Shown here: positions 30,277 through 39,880 of the stretch, piece by piece
Layout: the number at the start of each line of letters is the position of its first letter
Numbering within the stretch: the first letter of the stretch is position 1
Source: Candidatus Hydrogenedentes bacterium ADurb.Bin170
GTDB taxonomy: Bacteria; Hydrogenedentota; Hydrogenedentia; Hydrogenedentales; CAITNO01
NCBI GenBank assembly: GCA_002070275.1
Contig: MWCY01000004.1
Location: 1-64,000, forward strand
Length of the DNA: 64,000 bases
Direction: 5' to 3'
Position numbers and translations under genes: made by a program
The notes under the pieces: generated by a model
The model's input: only the letters and a program-made list of their open reading frames with translations
Told to the model about the DNA's origin: nothing
Databases searched by the model: none

Positions 30277-31227
30277 ATGAAAGCCTTGTACTTTGACGGT
30301 TCTCTCTCAATCAAGGAAATGCCTGATCCAGTTCCTGCACGTGGAGAGGCTCTTATTCAGGTGCTGGCGGCCGGTATCTGCAACACCGACCTGGAAATTA
30401 CACAAGGTTACATGGGTTTCAATGGAATTTTGGGGCATGAATTTATCGGTCTGGTGGTGGAATGTGACAACCCTTTTTTACGGGGAAAACGCGTTGTCGG
30501 TGAAATCAACTGCCCCTGCAGAAACTGTCGCTATTGCCGGATGGAAATGACCAGACACTGTGTTGAAAGAACTGTTCTCGGTATTCAAGGACGGCATGGC
30601 GCTTTCGCCGAATATCTATGCCTTCCCGAAGAAAATCTGCATCTGGTACCGGATTCCATTCAGGATGAAACCGCTACATTCACCGAACCGCTGGCGGCGG
30701 CTTTCAGAATTGTCGAACAGCTCTCCCCCTCTTCGGAAGATAAAATTCTTGTATTGGGTGATGGAAAGCTGGCACAGCTGATCACCCAGACATTGTGGCT
30801 TTATTCAAAGAATACCATTTGTCTTGGAAAGCATCCGTGGAAGATGGAATTGCTGAGAAACTTCGGAATCACTGCCGTTCCTTTTGAAAAATATAAGGGA
30901 GAATCGGCTGACATTGTAGTGGAAGCCACGGGAAAATCCGATGGACTGACGCATGCCTTGCAGCTAATCCGCCCCGAAGGCTCTGTAATCCTGAAAACGA
31001 CCTGTTATGAAGGCTCCCCGCTCAGCTCGGTCAGTGCGGTCGTGAATGAAGTGAAGATTCTAGGGTCCCGGTGCGGCCCGTTCCGCCCTGCTCTGGAAGC
31101 GCTGGCACTGGGAACAGTAGAAGTACGCCCTATGATCAGTGAAGCCTACGCACTTTCGGACGGCGTCCGGGCTTTCAGTCGTGCGAAATGTCCGGATGTT
31201 ATGAAAGTACTGCTTCATATGAGATAA
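30277..31227 (+). CDS. Zinc-dependent alcohol dehydrogenase family protein
   Basis: This 316-residue medium-chain dehydrogenase acts on an alcohol or polyol with NAD(P). The catalytic zinc ligands are in 'GICNTDLEI' and 'GHEFIG', and four cysteines for a structural zinc occur in 'CPCRNCRYC...C'. The cofactor half contains 'ILVLGDGKLAQLITQ', where the usual GxGxxG is altered to GDGKLA. The longest frame begins at 30187, but ATG 30277 has AAGGG 8 nt upstream and starts the family's normal N-terminus ('MKALYFDG'). It is shorter than typical 340-residue relatives. It is followed by rnhB after 101 nt. Confidence 0.88.
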   Translation: MKALYFDGSLSIKEMPDPVPARGEALIQVLAAGICNTDLEITQGYMGFNGILGHEFIGLVVECDNPFLRGKRVVGEINCPCRNCRYCRMEMTRHCVERTVLGIQGRHGAFAEYLCLPEENLHLVPDSIQDETATFTEPLAAAFRIVEQLSPSSEDKILVLGDGKLAQLITQTLWLYSKNTICLGKHPWKMELLRNFGITAVPFEKYKGESADIVVEATGKSDGLTHALQLIRPEGSVILKTTCYEGSPLSSVSAVVNEVKILGSRCGPFRPALEALALGTVEVRPMISEAYALSDGVRAFSRAKCPDVMKVLLHMR

Positions 31228-31328
31228 AAAGGCAGGGTCATCGGCAGACAGCCTTCCTTGTGCGCCCTTTCCTCTTTCGCCCGGTTTAAATTGCATATCT
31301 CCGGGCAAATCAGATACAGTGTTGGTTC

Positions 31329-32060
31329 ATGGAACCATATCCGGATTTAACATCTTTTTTAGCAACTCTTTCCAGCGATACAGCCCCTTCAGAACGTGAA
31401 CGGCTCACAGCGATGCTGTCAATCGAAGATGCGCTTTGGCAGCAGGGTTTTTCCCATATCGCCGGAGTAGATGAAGCCGGGCGTGGTCCTCTGGCCGGTC
31501 CTATCGTGGCAGCAGCGGTTATATTGAAGTCTCCTGTCTGCGGGCTGAATGATTCAAAACGCTTAACGGAAAGAAAGCGAGCACAACTCTATGAGGAAAT
31601 TATGAGAGGCGGTCATATTGTTTCCGTATCGACAATCCCGTCAAAACAAATAGACCTCTTCGGCATTCAGGCAGCAAATCAGTCTGCTATGCGGCAGGCT
31701 GTAACGGCATTATCAGTCTCTCCTGATTTTGTTCTGGTAGACGGCTATAAACTGTCCGGCTTTCAGCAGCCCGCCATGCAGGTAATTAAAGGCGATGCAC
31801 GTTCCTTGAGTATTGCAGCGGCCAGCATTGTGGCGAAAGTTACCCGTGACAGATTTATGCTTGAGATAGACGAGTGCTACCCGGGCTACGGCTTTGCCCG
31901 GCACAAAGGCTATGGAACCCGACAGCATCTGGAAGCCATAAAACGGCTGGGTGCCTGCCCGGAACATCGCCAAAGTTTTGCACCTTTTACAGACAACGCT
32001 TCTTCGGAAAAGACTTTTTTGGATTTCACAACGAATCCTGGCCGGCAGGATTCTGAATAA
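31329..32060 (+). CDS. rnhB: Ribonuclease HII
   Basis: RNase HII nicks RNA in RNA-DNA hybrids and removes misincorporated ribonucleotides. The 243 residues include the acidic active-site motif 'AGVDEAGRGPLAGP' (Asp48, Glu49), 'FVLVDGYKL' with the third Asp, and 'MLEIDECYPGYGFARHKGYG' with the fourth. An N-terminal extension of about 40 residues precedes the catalytic core; no strong ribosome site marks ATG 31329, so the start could be the Met at codon 29. The TPR gene follows 60 nt downstream. Confidence 0.96.
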   Translation: MEPYPDLTSFLATLSSDTAPSERERLTAMLSIEDALWQQGFSHIAGVDEAGRGPLAGPIVAAAVILKSPVCGLNDSKRLTERKRAQLYEEIMRGGHIVSVSTIPSKQIDLFGIQAANQSAMRQAVTALSVSPDFVLVDGYKLSGFQQPAMQVIKGDARSLSIAAASIVAKVTRDRFMLEIDECYPGYGFARHKGYGTRQHLEAIKRLGACPEHRQSFAPFTDNASSEKTFLDFTTNPGRQDSE

Positions 32061-32120
32061 CACAAACTTTTTCGCCTGTTCAGGCATAGAAACGGACACT
32101 GAAGAGAGCCATCAGCCCTT

Positions 32121-33824
32121 ATGACGCCCAGAAAATATTTATATAACGCCTGTTTATTCCTGCTGCTTCTCTTCAGTACCGGATGTGCTCATTTCCCAGG
32201 ACAGAGCAACAGAGTATACTGGGGGAAAGTTGTGCCGATCAGACCGCAAGGCAAAGCTTACGCTCATCACATAGCGGGAGTCTTGTATGAACGGCAGGGC
32301 AAGTTCGCCGAGGCGCTGGAGTCCTGGAAAAGTGTTCTTGCCTTTGCCCCGGAAGCCCATGCTCCCCGGCTCAGAATGATCCGGCTTTATCTCACGCAAG
32401 GTGACTTAAACCAGGCTATTGCAACAGGTGAAGAGGTTCTGCGTTATTCGCCGGAGGTTGTTGAATTTTGGGTTATTCAGGGAGAAATGAAGCAGGCAGC
32501 AGGAGATTTTGACGGTGCACGGGACTGCTTCGAAAAAGCCATAGCCCTGAAGCCCGACAATATGCTCGGATACAGCGCCCTGGCTGATCTGTATGAAAAA
32601 ACCAATGATCTTGTAGCTGCCATCGAACTTTATGAAAAGCTGATACAAAACAGTCCGGACAGTGCTGCTTTATATTTTCAATTGGGGATGAATCTGACAA
32701 AGATCAATGATAATGCGGGAGCATACGCTGCCTTCACCCGGGTACTTGAATTGGAGCCCCTCGTGACCCAGGCACGCCTAATGCAAGCTATTCACCTTTC
32801 CAATCTTCACAGGTTTAACGAAAGCAAAGATGCTTTTTATCTTTATTTGGCGGAGCGGCCCAACGACATACAGGCCTTGCAGTATCTCGTCGGAACAATG
32901 CTCCATTTGCGCCGGATGGAAGAAGCCCGTTCTATCATGCACCGCCTGCTGGAGAATCAGGAAGCGGGTGCGAAAAATGTTCTGCAATGGGCTCTTGTCC
33001 AGGGGCTGGAAATGAATTTTTCCGGCGCTGCGCAATCTGCTCTTGAAGGCAATGCCCCTTTCCTTGCCAGTTGTTACGGCCGTCTGGCAAATGCGGCACC
33101 CAACGAATATAGCGGTCAGGATAAAGTGTTTTTGTCTTTGGAAGAAATAGAACTGGAATGCAGCCGCATCGAGGACGCTCTTATTTCCCTGCAGGCACCT
33201 CCTCAGCTTGCAGATGCGCTTTGTTCACAGATGGCCTTCTTTCAGGAATCTCCTTCTATCGGCAGATTCACTGCATTTCTCCAGGCGCGCCTTCTTCTTT
33301 ATTTGAAACGCCCCCGCGAAGCTCTTGACCTTCTTAATCAGATTCAGGCGGACGGCGAAGCGCAGAAATTTGTTCTGTACCATCAGGCAATCGCCAGTGA
33401 AGCCCTCAAGGATATGGAAAGTACAGAAAAACACCTGCTTGCCTATCTTCTTTTGGATTCGCAAAATGCGACCATGCTGAATTTTCTCGGGTATTTATAT
33501 GCCGAAGAAAATCGCAATCTGGGCAAGGCGCTGAAACTGCTTACGCTGGCACTGAGCCTTTCCCCCGACGATCCTTTTTATCTGGATAGTCTGGGATGGA
33601 TCCACTACCGACTGGGCAACTTTGATCAGGCGGCAGAACTGGTCAGGAAAGCCATTTACGGCATGGAGACAGACGACGCTGTCCTTCGCAGGCATCTGGG
33701 TGATATTTATGAGGCTCAGGGAAATACACAGGCAGCGCTGGAGCAATGGCGTCGCGCTCTGCGTCTGGATCCGGCGCAGGACGATCTGCGAAAAAAGATG
33801 GAACACTATCAGCCCGCGAATTAA
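32121..33824 (+). CDS. TPR-repeat lipoprotein
   Basis: This 567-residue protein has a lipoprotein signal (hydrophobic run followed by 'FSTGCAHF', Cys at 22). The rest is tetratricopeptide repeats, clear at about 50-290 ('AEALESWKSVLAFAPEAHAP', 'DCFEKAIALKPDNMLGYSAL') and again at 410-560 ('RALRLDPAQDDLRKKME'). TPRs form helical scaffolds for protein binding; in outer-membrane lipoproteins they often serve in envelope assembly or secretion. No partner is adjacent to define the role. Confidence 0.9.
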   Translation: MTPRKYLYNACLFLLLLFSTGCAHFPGQSNRVYWGKVVPIRPQGKAYAHHIAGVLYERQGKFAEALESWKSVLAFAPEAHAPRLRMIRLYLTQGDLNQAIATGEEVLRYSPEVVEFWVIQGEMKQAAGDFDGARDCFEKAIALKPDNMLGYSALADLYEKTNDLVAAIELYEKLIQNSPDSAALYFQLGMNLTKINDNAGAYAAFTRVLELEPLVTQARLMQAIHLSNLHRFNESKDAFYLYLAERPNDIQALQYLVGTMLHLRRMEEARSIMHRLLENQEAGAKNVLQWALVQGLEMNFSGAAQSALEGNAPFLASCYGRLANAAPNEYSGQDKVFLSLEEIELECSRIEDALISLQAPPQLADALCSQMAFFQESPSIGRFTAFLQARLLLYLKRPREALDLLNQIQADGEAQKFVLYHQAIASEALKDMESTEKHLLAYLLLDSQNATMLNFLGYLYAEENRNLGKALKLLTLALSLSPDDPFYLDSLGWIHYRLGNFDQAAELVRKAIYGMETDDAVLRRHLGDIYEAQGNTQAALEQWRRALRLDPAQDDLRKKMEHYQPAN

Positions 33825-33899
33825 TCAAAAGGGCTGAGACAGACAGCGACTTTTCCTGAGTTCCGCCGGAAGATCTCCAACGAAGCAGACAATCTGCCG

Positions 33900-36293
33900 C
33901 TACTTTGAAATGATTTTGTTCCGCAGAGCCGCAAGCTGCTCTGCCAATGCCGTATTGATCAGGCTGCCTTCGTGTAGTCCTTCCTTCTGCTGCTTCGGGG
34001 CTCTCTGGCTGTCTTTGGGTGCTCTACGTTTTGTCCGGTCACCGCGTCCGCGCTCCCGCTGATCCCAAGGCTCTTTGGGGAATCGTCCTGCTCCGGTTGG
34101 ACGTGTTAACGGCAGTTTTGCAACGTTTCGAATCGTAAGTCCTATTTTGCCTTTAGAAGGTTCCACTTCTTTCACCTGGACTTTAATAACTTCGCCTGTG
34201 AGGATCGAGGTTTTCAATGCTTTGATATCCAGCCGCGGCATTTCAGAGCGATGCAGCAGCCCCTCCTCAGGAAGCCCGAGGGAAACAAAGACTCCGAAAT
34301 CTGTCACATTGGTGATGAGTCCTTCCAGCACCATGCCCGGCTCCAAATCCTCTATGGAATCCAGCGTCACAAAGCTTGCAGGCGCTTTGAATTTCTTTCT
34401 TGAATCTCTGCCGATACGTCCCAGATCGTAGCAGATATCTTCCAGAGTCATCACACCGATGATACCGTCAACAAAGTCTTCCAGCCTGACGCTGTTCAAA
34501 GGTTCAGTGTTCTGGGTCAGTTCGGCAACAGACAGTGAAAGTGATGCAGCCAGTTTTTCGACAGTACCATACGCCTCCGGATGAATGGATGAGGCGTCCA
34601 GGATTTGTTCGCCTCCGATAATTCTCAAAAATCCGGCGCACTGCTGGAAGATTTTGTTGTCCAAGCCCGGCACTTCCATCAGCTGCGTTCTGTTGGTGAA
34701 GCCGCCTCTTTCTTCGCGTGTTTTTACAATTGCCTGTGCCAGTCCGAACTGAAGCCCGCTGATATACCGAAGCATTTCCACAGTGGATTTATTTACGTCA
34801 AGACCGTTGCGGTTCACCGTGGATTCAATGGTTCTGTTAATGCTCGCCAGAAGCCGCCGCCTGTTTACGCCAAAAGCAATTTTGCCTGGAACGAGCAGAA
34901 TCGGATCCATTTTGATCAACTCTTTTAAAGGATCCTGATGTCTCCGGGCAATGGAAACCGCAGCACGGACAGACTCTTTCAACCCGGGCAGTTCTTCGGC
35001 AGCCAGAGGTGACGATGCATAAGCCGCCAATCCTGCATCAGACACCAGTGTGGCATAACTTTGCCGGTGCCCTTTTTTCTTGAGATAGGCCTGTATAAGC
35101 CGCAGCAGGCTTCTGCCTCCCGGCCCGCTGCTTACGGCAATCCCGGCAGCGGGCGCTTTGTGCAGAAGTGCTTCCAGCGCTGCTTCAGCATCTGCATGCA
35201 AGACATCTTCATTGGGACTCTCAACCTGACGATCTTCGAGAAGGGCACCGCTTTCATCGACGAGCACGAAAGAATACTCGCCCGGAGATAAAGAGCACAC
35301 GGCAATAACAGGCACTTCCCCTGCCGGTGCGGCAAGAAGTGTATTACGCACCTGCTCGCGGCATGCCTCAATAACGGCATCCTCCGCATTCCGGCGCGCC
35401 TGTGCAATGACCTCGACTTCCAGAGACGGGCGGAGCAATCTTCGGTAAGCATCGTTCACAGCACCTGTCAACTCAACGGCATATGCGCTTTCTTTGTCAT
35501 TGACAAAGCGGTTGATAATACCGGCAAGCATCTTTTCATCATCGATCACGAGTTCAACCCGCAAAGCAGCTTCCCACTCACCTCTTAAGATGGTCAGGAG
35601 TTTCTCAGCATCGAGTTCCGCCAAAAGAACATTCAGATCTTTGTAGGCGTCATATTTTGATTTCTTTTCTGCCTCGGCACGGGTGGGATGCACAAGCAGG
35701 CGTCCCTCTTCCGCCAGTGCTTTACGAAGCTCTTTGCGCACATCCACATTCATGGCTATGCATTCTGCGAGAATATGCTTTGCCCCTTCCAGTGCTTCTT
35801 CGACGGAATAGATCTTCTGGTCGGCAGAAACAAAAGACTGCGCATACATTTCGGGAGGCGGCAATGAGGGCGCCTGTGCCCAGACGTAATTAGCAAGTGG
35901 CAGCAGTCCTTTCGCCACAGCTGTGGCTGCATGATTGTTCCGCTGCTTTTTATATGGAAGACTCAGATCTTCGAGTACGATCATGTCATCGCACGCATCA
36001 ATGGCAGCCTGAATTTCTTCAGAGACGACTTGTTTTTCTTCCTGCCCCGGATCCGGTTTTTCCAGACTGTGCAGCAGAGATTTCTTTTTGGAGTACAGCT
36101 GGGTATAGTACTTATTGCGATCTGAAATACGCTCCAGTTTACTTTCGCTTAAACCGCCCGTGACATCCTTCCGGTACCGCATAATAAAGGACACCGTGGC
36201 GCCTGCATTCAGAAGTGATATTGCAGACTCCACCTGTTCCGGGGTAACGTTCTCGTCTGATGCAATAAGGTCGATATATCGTTTCTCAATCAT
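33900..36293 (-). CDS. tex: Tex-family S1 RNA-binding transcription accessory protein
   Basis: The 797-residue cytoplasmic nucleic-acid-binding protein has the Tex domain order: N-terminal helical Tex domain, YqgF-like RNase H fold in the middle ('AGIAVSSGPGGRSLLRLIQ'), helix-hairpin-helix motifs ('VNRNGLDVNKSTVEMLRYIS', 'LMEVPGLDNKIFQQCAGFLR'), and a C-terminal S1 domain ('GMVLEGLITNVTDFGVFVSL'). A basic low-complexity tail with 'RERGRGDRTKRR' follows. Tex is linked to transcription and RNA quality control. ATG 36293 has GGAG 6 nt upstream; the ATG four codons earlier lacks one. It lies downstream of argS on the same strand. Confidence 0.93.
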   Translation of the reverse strand: MIEKRYIDLIASDENVTPEQVESAISLLNAGATVSFIMRYRKDVTGGLSESKLERISDRNKYYTQLYSKKKSLLHSLEKPDPGQEEKQVVSEEIQAAIDACDDMIVLEDLSLPYKKQRNNHAATAVAKGLLPLANYVWAQAPSLPPPEMYAQSFVSADQKIYSVEEALEGAKHILAECIAMNVDVRKELRKALAEEGRLLVHPTRAEAEKKSKYDAYKDLNVLLAELDAEKLLTILRGEWEAALRVELVIDDEKMLAGIINRFVNDKESAYAVELTGAVNDAYRRLLRPSLEVEVIAQARRNAEDAVIEACREQVRNTLLAAPAGEVPVIAVCSLSPGEYSFVLVDESGALLEDRQVESPNEDVLHADAEAALEALLHKAPAAGIAVSSGPGGRSLLRLIQAYLKKKGHRQSYATLVSDAGLAAYASSPLAAEELPGLKESVRAAVSIARRHQDPLKELIKMDPILLVPGKIAFGVNRRRLLASINRTIESTVNRNGLDVNKSTVEMLRYISGLQFGLAQAIVKTREERGGFTNRTQLMEVPGLDNKIFQQCAGFLRIIGGEQILDASSIHPEAYGTVEKLAASLSLSVAELTQNTEPLNSVRLEDFVDGIIGVMTLEDICYDLGRIGRDSRKKFKAPASFVTLDSIEDLEPGMVLEGLITNVTDFGVFVSLGLPEEGLLHRSEMPRLDIKALKTSILTGEVIKVQVKEVEPSKGKIGLTIRNVAKLPLTRPTGAGRFPKEPWDQRERGRGDRTKRRAPKDSQRAPKQQKEGLHEGSLINTALAEQLAALRNKIISK

Positions 36294-36474
36294 GACAGAC
36301 TCCATAAAGGCCGATGACAGAACACCTGGCTGCTTTGCAGTTCTGACATTGGTTCATCGTATTCTGTTTCAGCCCGGTGTTTCTGGAATAAAGACAATGC
36401 ATGAAAGTTTAGCAAATTGCCGTATTTTAAGCAATATACAGTTCAGCTGTGCCGCCAGCGTGCACCATAAAGGC

Positions 36475-38172
36475 CTACATGCGTTCGGGGGTTTCAATGC
36501 CCAGCAGAGCAAGGCCGTTAGACAAGGTCTGCAGTACAAGAGCACATAAAAGGATTCTGGATTCCTGCTGCACCTCTGTTTTTGCGGTCAGGACAGGACA
36601 CTGATGATAAAAGGTGGTGAATACATGGGCCAGATCAATCAGATAATTTCCAATTCCGGCGCAGCTTCGCAGCAGCAATGCCTCTTTTACAATATCAGGA
36701 AAATCGGCGACTTTCAGCACTAGTCTCCACTCACCTTCTTCATCAAAGGCAAAGGCACAGGAGCTCAGATCAGGAAGCGCCTGATCCCATTTTCTCAGAA
36801 TGGAACGAATGCGGGCACAACAATACTGGATGTAGGGGCCTGTATCCCCCTGAAAAGACAACGCCGTCTCCATATCGAATACAACATTTTTACTCGGCTT
36901 CACCCGGAGCACGGCAAAACGGATGGCAGCAACAGCAACCTGCCTGGCAATATCCTCTCTTTCCGCTCCCGCCAAATCGGGAAACTGTTCGGTGACTTTT
37001 TCCAAAGCGATCGCTTCAGCCTGATCCAGAACAGAGGTGAGCAGAACCACCTTGCCGCTTCTCGTACTCATCTTCCCTTCTTTAAGAAGGATGTAAGAGT
37101 AATAGATGGTCTCTGGAGCCGGATATCCGGCAGCTTCAAGAATCAAGGCAAGCTGCTGTGCATAGAGTTTATGATCCTCTCCCAGAACCATTAAATTATA
37201 ATCAGCGCCCTTCTCCTGTTTTTCAATGGAATAAATTAAATCCCGACACCCATACATGGACGAGCCATTGGCACGGCGCAGCACAAAAAAACGCCCTTCC
37301 TCCAGAGGATACCCAAGTTTGGACAGATCGACGACCAGACGCGCCTCTTCATCGGTAAAAAGCGCCCCTTTGCTTTGCAGTGCTTTTTCGATCACCGAAA
37401 GCCGCGGATCGTTCACATAGTTCGACTCATGATCAAAGAAATCGTATTGAGCACCTATCCGCTGCAGTACAGCAAGTTGCCCCTTTAAACACATCTCCGT
37501 TATATCGAAAAAACGTTTCCGTATCTCTTCGTCGCCGGACTCAATACGGGCAAGCAGTTCGTAGCCCCGAGCTGCAAATTCCGGATCTGCCTCGGCACGG
37601 ACATTGGCTTTCACATAGATCTCAAGAATTTCATCAAAAGTAGGGTTGTCCAGTTCTTCCATCATCAGCACAAGCAGTGCGATCTGCCTGCCCATGTCAT
37701 TCACATAATAATGGACATCAACATCATAATCTTCAAAACGAAGCAGGCGAACCAGGCTGTCCCCTATCATGGCACAGCGCCCCCTGCCCACATGAGGGCT
37801 GGCATTGGGATTAATACTCGTATGCTCTATAAGAACTTTTTTACCGGCGCCACTCGCATTGCTTCCCCATTTTTCCTTTTTTGCAAATGCACGGGAGAAA
37901 AGCTGTTTCGCAAAATAATCACGCTTAAGAATAAGATTCAAATACGGTCCTGCTAGCGAAACAGATTCCGCTATTGCAGAAAAATCCACGCTGTCTGCCA
38001 CCTCTTTGGCTAAAACGACGGGAGGCTTGCGAAGCTTTTTAGCAAGTTGAAACATAGGCACAGAGACATCGCCCAGTTCCGGAGACGGTGGTACTGTACA
38101 TTGTATGTCTGCATCTTCAACATCCGGGAATCCGGAAACAATTAGTCGGGCAATCATTTCTTGCAAAATCAA
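36475..38172 (-). CDS. argS: Arginyl-tRNA synthetase
   Basis: This class I synthetase charges tRNA-Arg. The HIGH motif reads 'NASPHVGRGR' and the KMSKS-like motif 'GKMSTRSGKV'. The C-terminal helical domain ends in the usual 'PERM'. The start is uncertain. No ATG with a ribosome site fits; a TTG at 38172 has GGAG 8 nt upstream and gives a family-like N-terminus of 565 residues. ATG 38157 (5 codons later) and a GTG at 38232 (overlapping the parvulin gene) are alternatives. It follows the parvulin gene by 46 nt and precedes tex. Confidence 0.94.
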   Translation of the reverse strand: MILQEMIARLIVSGFPDVEDADIQCTVPPSPELGDVSVPMFQLAKKLRKPPVVLAKEVADSVDFSAIAESVSLAGPYLNLILKRDYFAKQLFSRAFAKKEKWGSNASGAGKKVLIEHTSINPNASPHVGRGRCAMIGDSLVRLLRFEDYDVDVHYYVNDMGRQIALLVLMMEELDNPTFDEILEIYVKANVRAEADPEFAARGYELLARIESGDEEIRKRFFDITEMCLKGQLAVLQRIGAQYDFFDHESNYVNDPRLSVIEKALQSKGALFTDEEARLVVDLSKLGYPLEEGRFFVLRRANGSSMYGCRDLIYSIEKQEKGADYNLMVLGEDHKLYAQQLALILEAAGYPAPETIYYSYILLKEGKMSTRSGKVVLLTSVLDQAEAIALEKVTEQFPDLAGAEREDIARQVAVAAIRFAVLRVKPSKNVVFDMETALSFQGDTGPYIQYCCARIRSILRKWDQALPDLSSCAFAFDEEGEWRLVLKVADFPDIVKEALLLRSCAGIGNYLIDLAHVFTTFYHQCPVLTAKTEVQQESRILLCALVLQTLSNGLALLGIETPERM

Positions 38173-38213
38173 AGCATCTTCTCCAGTTAAAAGTTGAACA
38201 GCATGCAGAAATA

Positions 38214-38226
38214 CCCCTTCAAGGGG
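38214..38226. other. Short palindrome over the parvulin stop codon
   Basis: CCCCTTCAAGGGG (+ strand) is a perfect 6-bp dyad around one base. It covers the stop codon of the parvulin gene and sits about 42 nt before the argS start. No T-tract follows, so it may act as a weak transcript hairpin rather than a terminator. Confidence 0.5.
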
Positions 38227-38770
38227 CAACACCTTTGGCGGCTTCCTCTTTCATTTTCTCAAGGGCACGCTTCTCCAACTCTTTTTCGTAAAGGTCAGCT
38301 CCGGCAATGTATCTTTCCTCTATCTGCACGAGATGAAAACCAAAATTGGTAAGGATCACATCACTGATAGCCCCGATATTGCCTGTCCAGCAATATTCAT
38401 CAAAAGGCGCTGCGTAAATCCCTTTAGGTGCCCATCCCAAATCACCGCCCCTTTTTGCAGACGCAGTGTCATCCGAATACTTTCGCGCCAGCTTATCAAA
38501 ACTTTCTCCTGCCTCGAGCCGTTTTTTCAGCTCAAGGATACGGTCGTGCGCCTTCCCGCGGTCAACCGGATCGGCCGGGTCAAACGAAACCAGAATATGG
38601 CGCACATGAACGCTGGTCGTCAAAGGCTTGGTGGTTCTCCCGGAGTATAAAAAAAACATCATGGCAACAATCAGAATCCCCACCCCAAGCCAGATGAGTT
38701 TCGTATAGTCTCTGGGGTCTTCCGCAACAGTTTCTTCGTTCCAGTTTTTGAGTTTCTCTTGTATATCCAT
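38219..38770 (-). CDS. Membrane-anchored parvulin-type peptidyl-prolyl isomerase
   Basis: This 183-residue protein has one N-terminal membrane helix (about 26-43) and then a PpiC-type parvulin domain ('VHVRHILVSF', 'LARKYSDDTASAKRGGDLGW', 'ILTNFGFHLVQIEER'). It would help fold exported proteins at the periplasmic face of the inner membrane. ATG 38770 has GGAG 6 nt upstream; earlier in-frame ATGs are too close to it. It is part of the trxB-gspF-like-parvulin-argS gene run and complements the larger PpiD-like protein further upstream. Confidence 0.9.
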   Translation of the reverse strand: MDIQEKLKNWNEETVAEDPRDYTKLIWLGVGILIVAMMFFLYSGRTTKPLTTSVHVRHILVSFDPADPVDRGKAHDRILELKKRLEAGESFDKLARKYSDDTASAKRGGDLGWAPKGIYAAPFDEYCWTGNIGAISDVILTNFGFHLVQIEERYIAGADLYEKELEKRALEKMKEEAAKGVAP

Positions 38771-38810
38771 CATACACTCCATTCAGTCCCGGTACCTCGG
38801 CAGTGATCTG

Positions 38811-39854
38811 TCAAAGGTCAAGCATGGATCCATACAATCTCCCGTAAAACGAAATTACAATATAGCCGATCACGGCTCCGACTACCAGGGTTATAAGAAC
38901 CTGCATGACCCGCATTCCCACTTTAAGCGCACTGCTCGCTTCTGCCAGATGGTATTCAGACAGCTTTTTGCACGTCGCTTCGAGCTCACCGGATAATTCA
39001 CCCACACCGACCATTTCATGGTCAACACGGGTAAAACTTTTACAGCGTGCAAAAGCTTCCGCAAGTGTTTTTCCTTGAACAATAAAAGGAATCGCCTGAA
39101 GCAGATCGCGTTCCATAATGCGATTCAATGTCAATGCGGCACTTCTGCTTATGCATTGTTTTATTTCGATACCGGCGCCCAGCAAAAGAGCAAAACATTG
39201 AAAAAAACGGGCCATGGAAAATTTTCTGGAAATCTGGTTTATTGGCCAGACATGATTTTTTACAATAGAAATTCCAGAATCGAGCATCCCGAAACGCTTC
39301 AGGATGAAAATCACTGCAATCACTGCCAGTGCGATCAGATGGCTTTTTATCTGAAAAGAAGCATAGGAAGACAGGTAATCCGCAAATACGATGCGTCCTC
39401 TTGACGGATCCAGAATGGTTTTCATGATATTCAGGGCAAAAGTGCCCAGATACCAGGCGCTCAGCAGCTGCAAACCGGGATAGACCATGGCAACTTTTGC
39501 CGCCCGGGCGATCTTTGCCATTTCTTCATAATGATCCGCGAGTTCATTAAGCAGCGCACCCAGTTTTCCTCCCGTTTCGCCTGCTGCGAGCACCACAATA
39601 AACAGATCCGGAAAGGTTGCTTCCTGCGCGCGTGCAGCATCGGCAAGGGTGGCGCCGTTGCGAATCAGCTCCGCCATGGTAAGCAACGCACGCCGTGCAC
39701 GTATTGACGCACCGCGGTCTACAACAAGTTGCAATGCGGAAATAATAGGAAGCCCGGCGTTGTAAGCGGTGCTTAACTGCCGACACACTACAGCCATCTC
39801 ACGGATGGACAGTTTTGAAGAAAAAAGCACGGTCATAAGAGGAGACTTTTTCAA
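38811..39854 (-). CDS. Type II secretion/type IV pilus inner-membrane protein (GspF/PilC family)
   Basis: The 347-residue protein has the two tandem T2SSF domains of this family, each a helical bundle ('FCRQL'-like segment 'VCRQLSTAYNAGLPIISALQ' in the first, 'FFQCFALLLGAGIEIKQCIS' in the second). Three membrane helices are visible near 130, 175 and 325. Such proteins form the inner-membrane platform driven by GspE/PilB ATPases. No other secretion or pilus gene lies nearby; it sits between trxB (26 nt) and a parvulin gene (40 nt). Length is somewhat short of the usual 400. Confidence 0.88.
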   Translation of the reverse strand: MKKSPLMTVLFSSKLSIREMAVVCRQLSTAYNAGLPIISALQLVVDRGASIRARRALLTMAELIRNGATLADAARAQEATFPDLFIVVLAAGETGGKLGALLNELADHYEEMAKIARAAKVAMVYPGLQLLSAWYLGTFALNIMKTILDPSRGRIVFADYLSSYASFQIKSHLIALAVIAVIFILKRFGMLDSGISIVKNHVWPINQISRKFSMARFFQCFALLLGAGIEIKQCISRSAALTLNRIMERDLLQAIPFIVQGKTLAEAFARCKSFTRVDHEMVGVGELSGELEATCKKLSEYHLAEASSALKVGMRVMQVLITLVVGAVIGYIVISFYGRLYGSMLDL

Positions 39855-39880
39855 GCCGTCAGAAGAAAAGAGAAAAGAAA

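Noticed and set aside
33885-33897. GCAGA-CAA-TCTGC hairpin between the TPR gene and tex
   Set aside because: The 5-bp stem without a T-tract is too weak to call a terminator on either strand.
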